From: Arthrobacter sp. AFG7.2
GTDB lineage: Bacteria > Actinomycetota > Actinomycetes > Actinomycetales > Micrococcaceae
DNA length: 54,242 nt
Direction of reading: 5' to 3'
NCBI RefSeq assembly: GCF_002892835.1
Contig: NZ_PJMB01000015.1
Location: forward strand, 1 to 54,242
Under the pieces are notes generated by a model. The model saw nothing but the letters and a program-made list of their open reading frames with translations, made no database searches and was not told the DNA's origin. Position 1 is the stretch's first letter. Every line of letters begins with the position of its first letter. Positions 16,933-25,161 of this stretch are shown in pieces. A program made the position numbers and the translations under genes.

Positions 16933-16972
16933 CTGCAGTACCCACCCACCACTTCCAGAAAGGAGGCCCTGA

Positions 16973-17983
16973 ATGTCGCAGCTGACAGACGCGCTGGCCT
17001 CGAACATCGGCCACGGCCAGGGCCCCGGGACGGATACGGGCAAAAGCTCCAAGCCGCGCAAGCCGCCCAAGGTCCCGAGGGGCAAGTTTTCCGTCCATTT
17101 CGCGCATTACAAGTGGCTGTACCTTCTGCTGTTGCCTGGTGTGGTGTATTTCGCGGTGTTCCGGTACGCCCCGATGTACGGGGTCAGCATCGCGTTCAAG
17201 GACTACGTCCCGTTCCTGGGCGTGAACGGCAGCCCGTGGGTGGGAACCCAGCACTTCCAGGACTTCTTCTCCAACCCGGACTTTCCCAGGCTGCTCGGCA
17301 ACACCCTGATCCTCGCGTTCCTGAACCTGGGGATCGCGTTCCCGCTGACCATCGTTTTGGCGCTGCTGCTGAACGAGGTCCGCCTCTCCATCCTCAAGCG
17401 CACCGTCCAGACCCTCGTGTACATCCCGCACTTCCTGTCCTGGACCATCGTGGCCTCGCTGAGCTTCCTGCTGTTCGCACTGGACTTCGGCCCGCTGTTC
17501 CTGTTCCTGAACTCGGTCATGGGCACCAACATCGATTTCCTGTCCGATCCGAACTGGTTCCGGCCGCTGATTGTGCTCCAGGAAATCTGGAAGAACACCG
17601 GCTGGGGCACCATCATCTTCCTCGCAGCCCTGGCCACCGTGGACCAGGACCAGTATGAGGCCGCCATCATTGACGGCGCCGGCCGGTTCCGCAGGGTCTG
17701 GCACATCACCCTGCCCGGCATCCGCTCCACCATCATCGTGATGCTCATCCTGGCCATCGGGCAGATGCTGAACACCGGGTTCGAACAGATCTACCTGATG
17801 ACCAACGCACTGAACCGCTCCGTCGCTGACGTGTTCGACACCTACGTCTACTTCGTGGGCATCACCCAGGGCGCCTACAGCTACTCCACCGCCGTCGGCC
17901 TCTTCAAATCCCTGGTGGGCATCGTGCTGATCTTCGGCACCAACGCCCTGGCCAAGCGCTTCAACCAGAGCGGACTGTTCTAG
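16973..17983 (+). CDS. ABC transporter permease, LplB type
   Basis: A 336-residue inner-membrane permease. A basic cytoplasmic N-terminus of about 40 residues (KPRKPPKVPRGKFSVHF) precedes the first membrane segment 'YLLLLPGVVYFAVFRYAPMYGVSIAFKDY', characteristic of the LplB/YteP subgroup. The EAA loop reads YEAAIIDGAGRFRRVWHITLPGI in the C-terminal third. An excellent AGGAGG ribosome site lies 6 bases before the ATG. The second permease starts 2 bases after the stop. It forms the channel for the LplA-type binding protein upstream. Confidence 0.93.
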   Translation: MSQLTDALASNIGHGQGPGTDTGKSSKPRKPPKVPRGKFSVHFAHYKWLYLLLLPGVVYFAVFRYAPMYGVSIAFKDYVPFLGVNGSPWVGTQHFQDFFSNPDFPRLLGNTLILAFLNLGIAFPLTIVLALLLNEVRLSILKRTVQTLVYIPHFLSWTIVASLSFLLFALDFGPLFLFLNSVMGTNIDFLSDPNWFRPLIVLQEIWKNTGWGTIIFLAALATVDQDQYEAAIIDGAGRFRRVWHITLPGIRSTIIVMLILAIGQMLNTGFEQIYLMTNALNRSVADVFDTYVYFVGITQGAYSYSTAVGLFKSLVGIVLIFGTNALAKRFNQSGLF

Positions 17984-17985
17984 CC

Positions 17986-18858
17986 ATGAAAGTCCACAAC
18001 ACCACCGGCGGGCGGGTCTTCGACGCCGCGAACTACGCCTTCCTGTCCCTGATCGGCATCATCACCCTGCTGCCGTTCATCTACGTGATCGCAGGGTCCT
18101 TCGCGAACGAAGCCGAAATCACCCGGCGTGCGTTCTTTGTCTGGCCGGAGCAGTTCACCCTGGGCTCCTACGAGTACATCTTCTCCACCCCGGCCTTCAT
18201 CCGCGCGCTGGTCACCACCGTCCTGGTCACCGCCGTGGGCACCCTGGTCCAGCTGGCGTTTACCGTGACGATGGCTTATCCGCTGGCCAAAAAGACCCTC
18301 CGCGGCCGGCAGGTCATCCTGTCCCTGGTGGTCTTCGCCATGGTGTTCTCAGGCGGCATGATTCCCACCTTCCTCCTGGTCAAGGACCTGGGACTGCTGA
18401 ACTCCTACTGGGCCCTGATCCTGCCGGCGGCGATCAACCCGTTCAGCCTGATCATCATCAAGAACTTCTTCCAGGAACTTCCGCAGGAGCTGGAGGAATC
18501 GGCCAAGATGGACGGCGCCACCGAAATCGGCATTCTCTGGCGGATCCTGCTGCCGCTGTCCAAACCGGTCCTGGCAACGTTCGCGCTGTTCTACGCCGTG
18601 GGCATCTGGAATGACTTCATGTCACCCCTGCTCTACCTCTCCGACAACTCGAAGTGGACTCTGCAGATGTACCTGCGCCAGGTGACGGCGTCATCGGACC
18701 TGCTGGGGACCGGAAACGTGGACCCGAACTACATCCCGCCGGAGCAAGGCATCAAGTTCGCGGTCATCGTGGTGGCCACGCTTCCCATCCTGATCTTCTA
18801 CCCGTTCCTGCAGAAGCACTTCGCCAAAGGCATGCTCATCGGCTCCGTCAAGGGCTGA
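17986..18858 (+). CDS. ABC transporter permease, YtcP type
   Basis: A 290-residue partner permease with six membrane segments. The N-terminus 'FDAANYAFLSLIGIITLLPFIYVIAGSFA' and the loop 'EESAKMDGATEIGILWRILLPLSKP' are typical of YtcP/YesQ permeases, which carry complex plant oligosaccharides. The C-terminal '...FLQKHFAKGMLIGSVKG' is the standard end of this family. It starts 2 bases after the LplB-type gene. The rhamnogalacturonan acetylesterase gene starts 31 bases downstream, so the transporter and the first intracellular processing enzyme appear to be co-transcribed. Confidence 0.93.
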   Translation: MKVHNTTGGRVFDAANYAFLSLIGIITLLPFIYVIAGSFANEAEITRRAFFVWPEQFTLGSYEYIFSTPAFIRALVTTVLVTAVGTLVQLAFTVTMAYPLAKKTLRGRQVILSLVVFAMVFSGGMIPTFLLVKDLGLLNSYWALILPAAINPFSLIIIKNFFQELPQELEESAKMDGATEIGILWRILLPLSKPVLATFALFYAVGIWNDFMSPLLYLSDNSKWTLQMYLRQVTASSDLLGTGNVDPNYIPPEQGIKFAVIVVATLPILIFYPFLQKHFAKGMLIGSVKG

Positions 18859-18889
18859 TGGGACGCCGGCAACCAACAGAAAGCACAGC

Positions 18890-19591
18890 ATGAAAATCCT
18901 GCTCGCCGGAGATTCCACGGTGGCCAACTGCCCCACCCACGAGTACCCCATGAGCGGCTGGGGAGCGCAGCTTCCTCCGCACGTCTACGCCTTCGCTTCC
19001 GTTCACAACTTCGCCAAGGGCGGGGCCAGCACCGAGTCCTTCCGGGAGGAGGGACTGTGGGCCCAGCTGCTTGCGGAAGCCGGCGAAGGGGACCTGGTGC
19101 TGATCCAGTTTGGCCACAACGACCAGAAAAAGCAGCACCTGGCCGCCCGGACAGGCTACGCGGCGAACCTGCGCACCATGGTGGGGGAAGTGCAAAGCCT
19201 GGGGGCGCTGCCTGTCCTGTGCACCTCAGTGGAGCGCAGGCACTTCCTGGACGGGCCGCCGTCGGACGCTGCTGTGGACCAGGGACTGGAGGAGAGCCTG
19301 GAGGACTACCCTGAGGTGGTCCGGGAAATCGCCCTGGAGCTGGGGCTGCCTGTCATTGACCTGAATGCGTGGACGCGCGGGCTGTACCTTCGGCTGGGGC
19401 GCGAGGAGTCGGCGTTCCTTTTCTGCCACTTCGAGCCGGGCTCGCACGCTTACTGGCCGGACGGGCTGACCGACAATACCCACTTCTCCCGGCAGGGCGC
19501 CGCCCTGGTGGCTGAGCACGTCGCTACCGAGCTCCAGCAGCTGGGGCTCGTCGCTGTCAGGCTGGAGCGCACGACGGCGGGACGGGGCTAA
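18890..19591 (+). CDS. yesT: Rhamnogalacturonan acetylesterase (CE12, SGNH hydrolase; YesT/RhgT-like)
   Basis: A 233-residue esterase predicted to remove acetyl groups from rhamnogalacturonan oligosaccharides. All SGNH blocks are visible: GDST with the nucleophile S9, GGAS at residues 44-47 with the block II glycine, GHND at 75-78, and D195-N-T-H198 for the catalytic Asp and His. There is no signal peptide, so it acts on imported oligomers in the cytoplasm. The next gene starts on the base after its stop codon. YesT and YesU are adjacent in Bacillus subtilis too, which supports the assignment. Confidence 0.88.
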   Translation: MKILLAGDSTVANCPTHEYPMSGWGAQLPPHVYAFASVHNFAKGGASTESFREEGLWAQLLAEAGEGDLVLIQFGHNDQKKQHLAARTGYAANLRTMVGEVQSLGALPVLCTSVERRHFLDGPPSDAAVDQGLEESLEDYPEVVREIALELGLPVIDLNAWTRGLYLRLGREESAFLFCHFEPGSHAYWPDGLTDNTHFSRQGAALVAEHVATELQQLGLVAVRLERTTAGRG

Positions 19592-20263
19592 GTGGAAACG
19601 CCCGGCCTGGCCGCGAAGGTGCTTTACAGCAACGCTCTCACCTCGCCGGCGGACGTGGGGGACTGGGTGGCGGAAGGTCCGGCCAGCCCCGGCACCCACG
19701 GGGATGCACTGGAACTGTCCGGAGCGCTGGACGACGAGGAATACGGCGACCACGCGCACTGGACCCTGTGGTGCCCTGTGGAGTTCCCGGACGGAATCCG
19801 GATCAGCTGGGAGTTCCTGCCGCTGGAGGAGCCGGGGCTGGCCATGCTCTTCTTCGCTGCCCGCGGGCACGGCGGGCAGGACCTGTTTTCCGCGGAGCTC
19901 ACGCCGCGGACCGGGTACTACCCGCAATACCATTCCGGGGACATCGACGCCCTGCACATCTCCTATTTCCGGCACAAGTATGAGAGCGAGCGGGCCTTCC
20001 GGACCTGCAACCTGCGGAAGAGTGCCGGGTTTGAACTGGTGGCGCAGGGTGCCGATCCGCTGCCGCCGGCCGGGGACGCGGTGGACTTCTACCGCCTGGA
20101 GGTGGTGAAGGACGGGCCGCGCGTCGCATTCGCCATCAACGGGCTGCCGCTTTTTGACTGGCAGGACCCCTCCGGAAAAGTGCTGGCCGGCGGCTATGTG
20201 GGCTTCCGGCAGATGGCACCGCTCCGGGCCGCGTACCGGAACCTGGTGGTGGAGAAGCTGTAG
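19592..20263 (+). CDS. yesU: DUF1961 family protein (YesU-like)
   Basis: A 223-residue soluble protein with a predicted beta-sandwich, concanavalin/LamG-like composition. The segments 'HWTLWCPVEFPDGIRISWEFLPLEEPGLAMLFFAARG', 'YHSGDIDALHISYFRH' and 'FDWQDPSGKVLAGGYVGFRQM' match my memory of the DUF1961/YesU family. It starts with GTG on the base following the YesT-like stop and ends immediately before the stop codon of the convergent methyltransferase gene, without any gap. Its role is unknown; constant linkage to rhamnogalacturonan genes suggests binding or hydrolysis of a pectic oligosaccharide. The family identification is from memory of sequence features, not a search. Confidence 0.75.
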   Translation: METPGLAAKVLYSNALTSPADVGDWVAEGPASPGTHGDALELSGALDDEEYGDHAHWTLWCPVEFPDGIRISWEFLPLEEPGLAMLFFAARGHGGQDLFSAELTPRTGYYPQYHSGDIDALHISYFRHKYESERAFRTCNLRKSAGFELVAQGADPLPPAGDAVDFYRLEVVKDGPRVAFAINGLPLFDWQDPSGKVLAGGYVGFRQMAPLRAAYRNLVVEKL

Positions 20264-21103
20264 CTACCCGGCTTCCTTCCTGGCGATGATCGTATAGGTA
20301 CAGGGGACGAGGCCGCGTTCGGCTTCGGGCCAGGCGAAGCCCTCCGCCACCTCCACCATGCGTGGGGCAAACTTCCACGGCAGTGTCCTGCCCTCGTCGA
20401 AGCTGAGAATCTGCAGGCCCGCCGCAAGGAGGGCGTTGATGATGTCCGACAAGGGATGTGCCCACTGGTACGTCCGGGAATGAGCCACTGTGCCGCCGCC
20501 CGCGTAGGTGGACGCGTCGTCCCAGACCTGTGGCCCGCCGTCGTTGAAGTACGGATACCTGAGCGTCAGTCCCTCGGCGTGTTCGTCAATCGCATACAGC
20601 GCGGGATGCCCGTCGCGGATGTAGAAGGTTCCGCCGGCCTTGAGGAGGGCCGCCACCTGGTCCGCCCAGCGCCGGAGGTCCGGGAGCCAGCTGATGGTTC
20701 CAATGCTGGTGTACACAAGGTCAAAGTCGCCGTTTACGGCAGCGCGGGCCTCGAGGACATCGGTCTCGATCCACGTTGCATCGATGCCCAGCCGTTCCGC
20801 CAGGCGGGCGGCGGATGCGAGGGCGCCAGGGGAGAAGTCAATGCCGGTGACGCGGGCTCCCGCCCTGGCCAGGGAAAGCGTATCGGTGCCGATGTGGCAT
20901 TGAAGGTGGCACACATCCAGGCCGGAAACAGTACCGTCCGGGAGGAACGGTGCGAGGGCGGCCACATCCGTGCGGATGACGCCCGTGAGATAACCGGGCT
21001 CGTCAAAAGCGCTGATCCCATAGGCCTTCTCATGCAGGGGAACCCGGTCTTCCCAATTGGCACGGTTGCTCGCGCGTGCGGAATCCCAGTCGATGTCACT
21101 CAT
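20264..21103 (-). CDS. Class I SAM-dependent methyltransferase
   Basis: A 279-residue Rossmann-fold methyltransferase. Motif I reads GLDVCHLQCHIGTDTLSLA, followed by VTGIDFSPGAL at the end of beta-2 and FDLVYTSIGTISWLPDL at motif IV. The SAM-binding residues are conserved. The C-terminal half (HSRTYQWAHPLSDIINALLAAGLQI) resembles small-molecule methyltransferases of actinobacteria. Its acceptor cannot be predicted. The gene is convergent with the YesU-like gene with no spacing, and it seems unrelated to the sugar cluster. The S66 peptidase gene lies 40 bases upstream on the same strand. Confidence 0.87.
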   Translation of the reverse strand: MSDIDWDSARASNRANWEDRVPLHEKAYGISAFDEPGYLTGVIRTDVAALAPFLPDGTVSGLDVCHLQCHIGTDTLSLARAGARVTGIDFSPGALASAARLAERLGIDATWIETDVLEARAAVNGDFDLVYTSIGTISWLPDLRRWADQVAALLKAGGTFYIRDGHPALYAIDEHAEGLTLRYPYFNDGGPQVWDDASTYAGGGTVAHSRTYQWAHPLSDIINALLAAGLQILSFDEGRTLPWKFAPRMVEVAEGFAWPEAERGLVPCTYTIIARKEAG

Positions 21104-21143
21104 CCGGCGAGTCTACGGCGTTGTAAGGATGGAGCCCGGCGGC

Positions 21144-22181
21144 TCAGTCGTAGTTGGCGCTGATGGTGCGGGCTGACCCGTCGAGCGTTATCAGGCCGCC
21201 GTAGGGCAGGATCCATTGCGGGCGGGTATGCCCGAAGGGGACTCCAACGCAGACGACGGCGCCGGGGTTGTACCGGGTGACCTCCCCGATCACGGCGTCC
21301 CGCTGCGCAGCCCGCAGCCGGGCGCGCTCGTCCTGTTCCGGCCGGACGTCGAAATTGCTGGTTGGCGCCCTGGCCAGGAGAACTCCGTGGACGGCAGAGA
21401 GAATGCCCCGCTCGCCAAGGGAACGGACCCACCGTTTGACCCAGTCGGCAGGCGGGAGCAGTTCGCTGGTTTCCAGCAGCAGGATGGACCCCTGGAGCTC
21501 CTCAACCGGCGGCAGGCGGCCCGCCAGCGCGAGCTGGTCGATGACCTCGAGGCAGCCGCCCCAGGTCCGTCCCGACACCAGCCGCTCCGGTCCGGCCCAT
21601 GCCCATGGCTCGGTGGGCTCCCGTTCGCCCCATTCCGCAAGGGCCTTCGGATCATGCCAGTCCCGGCCGAAGTCCTCGGATTCACCCGGATCGGTCACGG
21701 TCAGCTCGCCGCCGGTCTTCAGTGCGGCTGTGAGGGATGCAAGGTGCACTGTGTCAATGTCCGGACCGGGACCGAGGTGTACCTGGGTGGAACCACCGTA
21801 GTAACCGTTGATGCCGTGGGCCCGGAGCCAGTTCAGCAGATTGGTGTTGTCGCTGTAGCCGAGAAAGATTTTAGGGTCGGCGCGGGCGGGTCCGGGGTCC
21901 AGATGCGGAATGACAGTGATCTGGTCATCACCGCCGATGGTGGCAAGGATGGCACGGATTGTGGGGTCAGCGAAGGCCGCGTTGAGGTCGGCAGCACGGT
22001 CTTCAGCCGGTGCACCGAGTTGCCGGGTCGTGGGGAACTCCACGGGTACCAGGCCGGTAGCGGCAGCGAGCCGGTTCATGGCCTGCTCGTGAATTGCGGG
22101 TGCGAAGCCTGGAGCAGCGAAAGACGGTGACATCACCGCCACCCGGTCGCCCTCCCGGAGTTTTGGCGCCCGACCTGCCAT
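21144..22181 (-). CDS. S66 family peptidase (LD-carboxypeptidase / MccF-like)
   Basis: A 345-residue serine peptidase of family S66. The catalytic triad is visible as S110 in GYSDNT, E237 in LLLETSE and H318 in VPFGHTRPQ. The pattern is closer to MccF, which cleaves microcin C-like peptide-nucleotides, than to muramoyl-tetrapeptide carboxypeptidase, because of the loop regions and the WGGC segment. Either role is possible. I choose the ATG at 22181, which has AGGAA 8 bases upstream. A GTG at 22214 overlaps the stop of the upstream lipoprotein gene (GTGA) and would add 11 residues. There is no export signal, so the enzyme is cytoplasmic. Confidence 0.85.
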   Translation of the reverse strand: MAGRAPKLREGDRVAVMSPSFAAPGFAPAIHEQAMNRLAAATGLVPVEFPTTRQLGAPAEDRAADLNAAFADPTIRAILATIGGDDQITVIPHLDPGPARADPKIFLGYSDNTNLLNWLRAHGINGYYGGSTQVHLGPGPDIDTVHLASLTAALKTGGELTVTDPGESEDFGRDWHDPKALAEWGEREPTEPWAWAGPERLVSGRTWGGCLEVIDQLALAGRLPPVEELQGSILLLETSELLPPADWVKRWVRSLGERGILSAVHGVLLARAPTSNFDVRPEQDERARLRAAQRDAVIGEVTRYNPGAVVCVGVPFGHTRPQWILPYGGLITLDGSARTISANYD

Positions 22182-22210
22182 CCCGTCATTTCCTGGCGAT
22201 CCTGCACCCC

Positions 22211-23098
22211 TCACGCCCCGGCCACCGGGAGCACCAGGAGGTAGCCAGCTGGCAGTTCGCTGCTCCAGCGCCGCGGCTCACGGACCACGAACTGTGTGGC
22301 AAGCTCCTCAGGAGTGAGCAAACTGTTGGGCGCGGGTGACGGACCCCATTGCCCGCTGCCGTGCGGGTAGAGCGGGTCCAGGACCCTGACGCCGGTGACA
22401 GTAAACGCCGGGAGCTGCGCGGGGTCGCCGACTGACTCGAACCCGCTCATGACCCACGCGTGGCGGCCGCTCCACATGACCAGCCCCACAGGCCTGCCTG
22501 TTTCGGCAATGGCTTGTGCAGCCGTCTGGAGTGCAACCCCATAGTCGGGGACGCTGACCACCCTGTAGGGACCCATGCCGGTTTCCGTGAGTACCTGGGC
22601 CCAGCCAAGGGGATTGGCGCCGTTGAAGGAATTGGACGATCGGGCCCGGGCCATCTCCCACAGTTCGCCCTGCTGGGCGGAATCTGCCCAGGTGGCGCCT
22701 CCCGTGTCGTCGATGAGGTTGTGGGCCATCTGGATGCTTGCCGCAACACACCAGTCAAACGTGTACTGCGGAACGAAATCCCCCTCCTGATAGAGGTTAA
22801 AGGCGTACGGCTGGGGTTCGGGAGCAGGTGCGGGGGCCGGCTGCGCGGCGGGAACCGGAGGCGGGGCAGGCGCCGGCGTCGTGACGGGTGCCGCGCTCAG
22901 GGGAGCGGCGGCTGTGGTGCCCTGGGGTGCGAGATCTGCCCCGGCCGTGGACGGCGGGGCCGGTTCAACCGGGGCTGCTTGTTGGCTGGCAGCTTGTTGG
23001 GTATCGGTCTCATCGAGTCCGACGGCGGGCGCGCACGCCCCGAGGAAGGTCGCCAGGACGACCAGCCACGCGAGAAGACGGGGACGCGCACCGTTCAT
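22211..23098 (-). CDS. Secreted lipoprotein with C39-like cysteine peptidase domain
   Basis: A 295-residue lipoprotein: signal PRLLAWLVVLATFL, lipobox LGAC with C22, then a Pro/Ala/Thr-rich linker (about residues 35-95). A globular domain follows that looks like a C39-type papain-fold peptidase, with C117 in DWCVAASIQM, H213 in GRHAWVMSGF and D241 in VLDPLYP. Catalysis has not been demonstrated for this group; some C39-like domains are inactive. I use the ATG at 23098 because the longer in-frame start weakens the signal peptide. No ribosome site is visible, and TACACT lies 10 bases before the ATG, which would fit a leaderless message. Its stop overlaps an alternative start of the S66 peptidase gene. 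Confidence 0.75.
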   Translation of the reverse strand: MNGARPRLLAWLVVLATFLGACAPAVGLDETDTQQAASQQAAPVEPAPPSTAGADLAPQGTTAAAPLSAAPVTTPAPAPPPVPAAQPAPAPAPEPQPYAFNLYQEGDFVPQYTFDWCVAASIQMAHNLIDDTGGATWADSAQQGELWEMARARSSNSFNGANPLGWAQVLTETGMGPYRVVSVPDYGVALQTAAQAIAETGRPVGLVMWSGRHAWVMSGFESVGDPAQLPAFTVTGVRVLDPLYPHGSGQWGPSPAPNSLLTPEELATQFVVREPRRWSSELPAGYLLVLPVAGA

Positions 23099-23162
23099 GA
23101 TGGGTTTAGTGTAGCGCGGGGCACTGCACCTGACCCCTGTCACGTGCCGTCGGCTGGGCATT

Positions 23163-24227
23163 TCAGAACGCGTAGCGGATGCGGCAGTACGGCGCTATCT
23201 GTTCAACGAGGTCCGTCAGTTGCTTCACGTAGCGCGCCTTCGTTCCTGAGCGGTAGCGGACGTTGGTGAAGCCGTTGGAGGAGACCTTCGATTCCTGGAG
23301 GTCCGGGCGCCACAGTACGTCTTCGGCTTGTGGATGCCATCCGAGATTGACCTCGTGGAGCCGTTCGTTATGGGTCAGGAAGATGACTTCCGCCGCGAGC
23401 TGGGCCTTGGCGGCGGCGCTAAGGGTGTGGTCGAGCTGGCGCAGGAGCACCTCCCAGTCGCTGAGCCAGGTGTCGGTGATGATCACGGGGGAGAAGTTCA
23501 CGTGCACCTCGTACCCGGCATCAACGAAGTCGTTAATGGCAGCCATGCGTTCAGCCACCGGCGAGGTTCGAACGTCTACCGACTTCGCCAGGTCTGCGGG
23601 CATGAGGGAGAACCGCATCCTGGTGTGGCCTCCATGGTCCCAGCTGAGCATTGCCGGATTCACGTACTTTGTGGCGAAAGACAGCTTGGCGGTGGGCAGG
23701 TCGCGGAAGAGCGTCACCAGATCCTCCACGTTGTTGCTGATGAGGGCGTCGACGGAGCAGTCGCTGTTCTCGCCAATGTCGTAGACCCAAAGTTCCGGGT
23801 CGCACTGGTTGGGCTCCAACTTGATGCCTTGGCGGATGACATGGCGTTCAAGTGCCCGGGAAATCTGGTCAATGTTCGCGAAGACGGTGACCGGATTGCT
23901 GTACCCCTTGTGCCGGGGTACGTAGCAGTAGGCGCACGCCATGGCGCACCCGTTCGCGGTTGACGGGGCAATGAAGTCCGCGGACCGGCCGTTCGGCTTG
24001 ACGCTGAGCGCTTTCTTGACGCCGAGCACCAGCGCCTCCGTCTTGATCCGGGACCAGCGCGGGACATTTGTTTCTTCGCCGTGCACCTCGGGGATGTTCC
24101 AGTGGTTCTCCACAAGTACCACCTCGGCGTCCGGCCAGCGCTCGACGATTTCCCTGCCCCTGGGAAGCTCCAGTGCAGCACTCTGCGCGTAGATGCGCCG
24201 GATCTGCAGCAGCCGGTTGAATTCCAT
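23163..24227 (-). CDS. Spore photoproduct lyase-like radical SAM protein
   Basis: A 354-residue protein with the cluster-binding cysteines C94-x3-C98-x2-C101 in the order seen in spore photoproduct lyase (NGCAMACAYCYVPRHKG). The SPL-like C-terminal part includes 'EVHVNFSPVIITDTWLSDW', 'AEVIFLTHNERLHEVN' and the ending 'CRIRYAF'. In Bacillus SplB repairs the thymine dimer SP in spore DNA. Members occur in actinobacteria that do not sporulate, where the role is unknown; DNA repair is possible but not shown. The ATG at 24227 has GGGAG upstream; the longer reading is less likely. The gene stands alone between short gaps on the minus strand. Confidence 0.82.
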   Translation of the reverse strand: MEFNRLLQIRRIYAQSAALELPRGREIVERWPDAEVVLVENHWNIPEVHGEETNVPRWSRIKTEALVLGVKKALSVKPNGRSADFIAPSTANGCAMACAYCYVPRHKGYSNPVTVFANIDQISRALERHVIRQGIKLEPNQCDPELWVYDIGENSDCSVDALISNNVEDLVTLFRDLPTAKLSFATKYVNPAMLSWDHGGHTRMRFSLMPADLAKSVDVRTSPVAERMAAINDFVDAGYEVHVNFSPVIITDTWLSDWEVLLRQLDHTLSAAAKAQLAAEVIFLTHNERLHEVNLGWHPQAEDVLWRPDLQESKVSSNGFTNVRYRSGTKARYVKQLTDLVEQIAPYCRIRYAF

Positions 24228-24318
24228 GCTTCCATTCTCCCAAGGTGCTGCCGGCACCACAGGCGTTTAAGCCCACGGCGTCTGGCCGCGAACCCTCGTT
24301 GAGTCAAGGACGGCTCAG

Positions 24319-25158
24319 CTAAAGACCCGCCAGGGTCCGCTCCACCCTCTGTACGCCGGATCGCTCGAAAGCGGCATCTCCGATTTTGTGTGCCCAGACC
24401 ACGGTTCCGAGGGCCTGGTTCAGGTTCTCCAGCTGCCACACGGACGCTTCGGACCTTTGGAGACGTTTCCCGAATCCGCTGTAGAAAGCTTCCTCGAGCG
24501 CCGGCTGCCCAACGAACTGCTGGTGGGTGAGGCGCACCAGGTCATGCATCCAGGGCCGGGCGTCGGCCCTTCCGAAGTCGATGACCTTGATCCGGCCCTG
24601 GTCATCAAGCCAGTTCCTCGGCTGGTAGTCCCCGTGGGTGGTGACCAGCTGTACAGGCCGCAGCTCGAGCCGTGCAAGCTCCTTTGCAGCCCGGGCCAAA
24701 GTGTCCCCGCCCAGGAGCCCGCGGGCCGAGCGGATCAGCAACTCCGTCTGCCGGGCAATCTTCCTGGCGTAGTCACCGGATGTCCCGGCAGGACGATGAA
24801 GTTTCGCGAGAAGGGCGCCCGCCTGGCGGTACGTATCGGGATCGTGCTCAGCAGGGGAGCGCTCCACTGAGCTTCCGGGCAGGAACTCGGTAACCAGCAC
24901 GCCCGCCCCAACCGATCCATGCCTGAGCACAGGAGCTTTACCGTGGAGGCCGGGTAAGCCTCCCTGGAGGGCGCCTATTTCCCGCCTGATGTGGTGGCTG
25001 GTAGTGCTCGCCTTGACGACGAAGCTCCCGCCGGCCGGCGTTATCACGTGGAGCACGCAGGTGTCCTGCAGCGGCCACGAGTAGTCCTTGACCACCCTGA
25101 ATGGACCAAGCCAGGACTTCAGCAGCAGGTTCTGCTCATCTGTAACTAAAGCGGGCAT
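24319..25158 (-). CDS. Aminoglycoside phosphotransferase-family kinase
   Basis: A 279-residue small-molecule kinase with the APH/choline-kinase fold. The catalytic loop is THGDYQPRNW (D177 and N182), followed by the metal-binding VIDFGRAD (D194). The N-terminal lobe holds the ATP lysine in SFVVKAST. The length fits the family. Substrate cannot be read; many members in soil actinobacteria phosphorylate metabolites rather than antibiotics. It begins 3 bases after the stop of a small upstream gene (TGATGGATG junction), so the two are probably translationally coupled. Confidence 0.83.
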   Translation of the reverse strand: MPALVTDEQNLLLKSWLGPFRVVKDYSWPLQDTCVLHVITPAGGSFVVKASTTSHHIRREIGALQGGLPGLHGKAPVLRHGSVGAGVLVTEFLPGSSVERSPAEHDPDTYRQAGALLAKLHRPAGTSGDYARKIARQTELLIRSARGLLGGDTLARAAKELARLELRPVQLVTTHGDYQPRNWLDDQGRIKVIDFGRADARPWMHDLVRLTHQQFVGQPALEEAFYSGFGKRLQRSEASVWQLENLNQALGTVVWAHKIGDAAFERSGVQRVERTLAGL

Positions 25159-25161
25159 CCA

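Noticed and set aside
24319..25158. Aminoglycoside resistance determinant
   Set aside because: The APH fold is clear, but the family includes many metabolic kinases, and nothing in the context points to antibiotic resistance.
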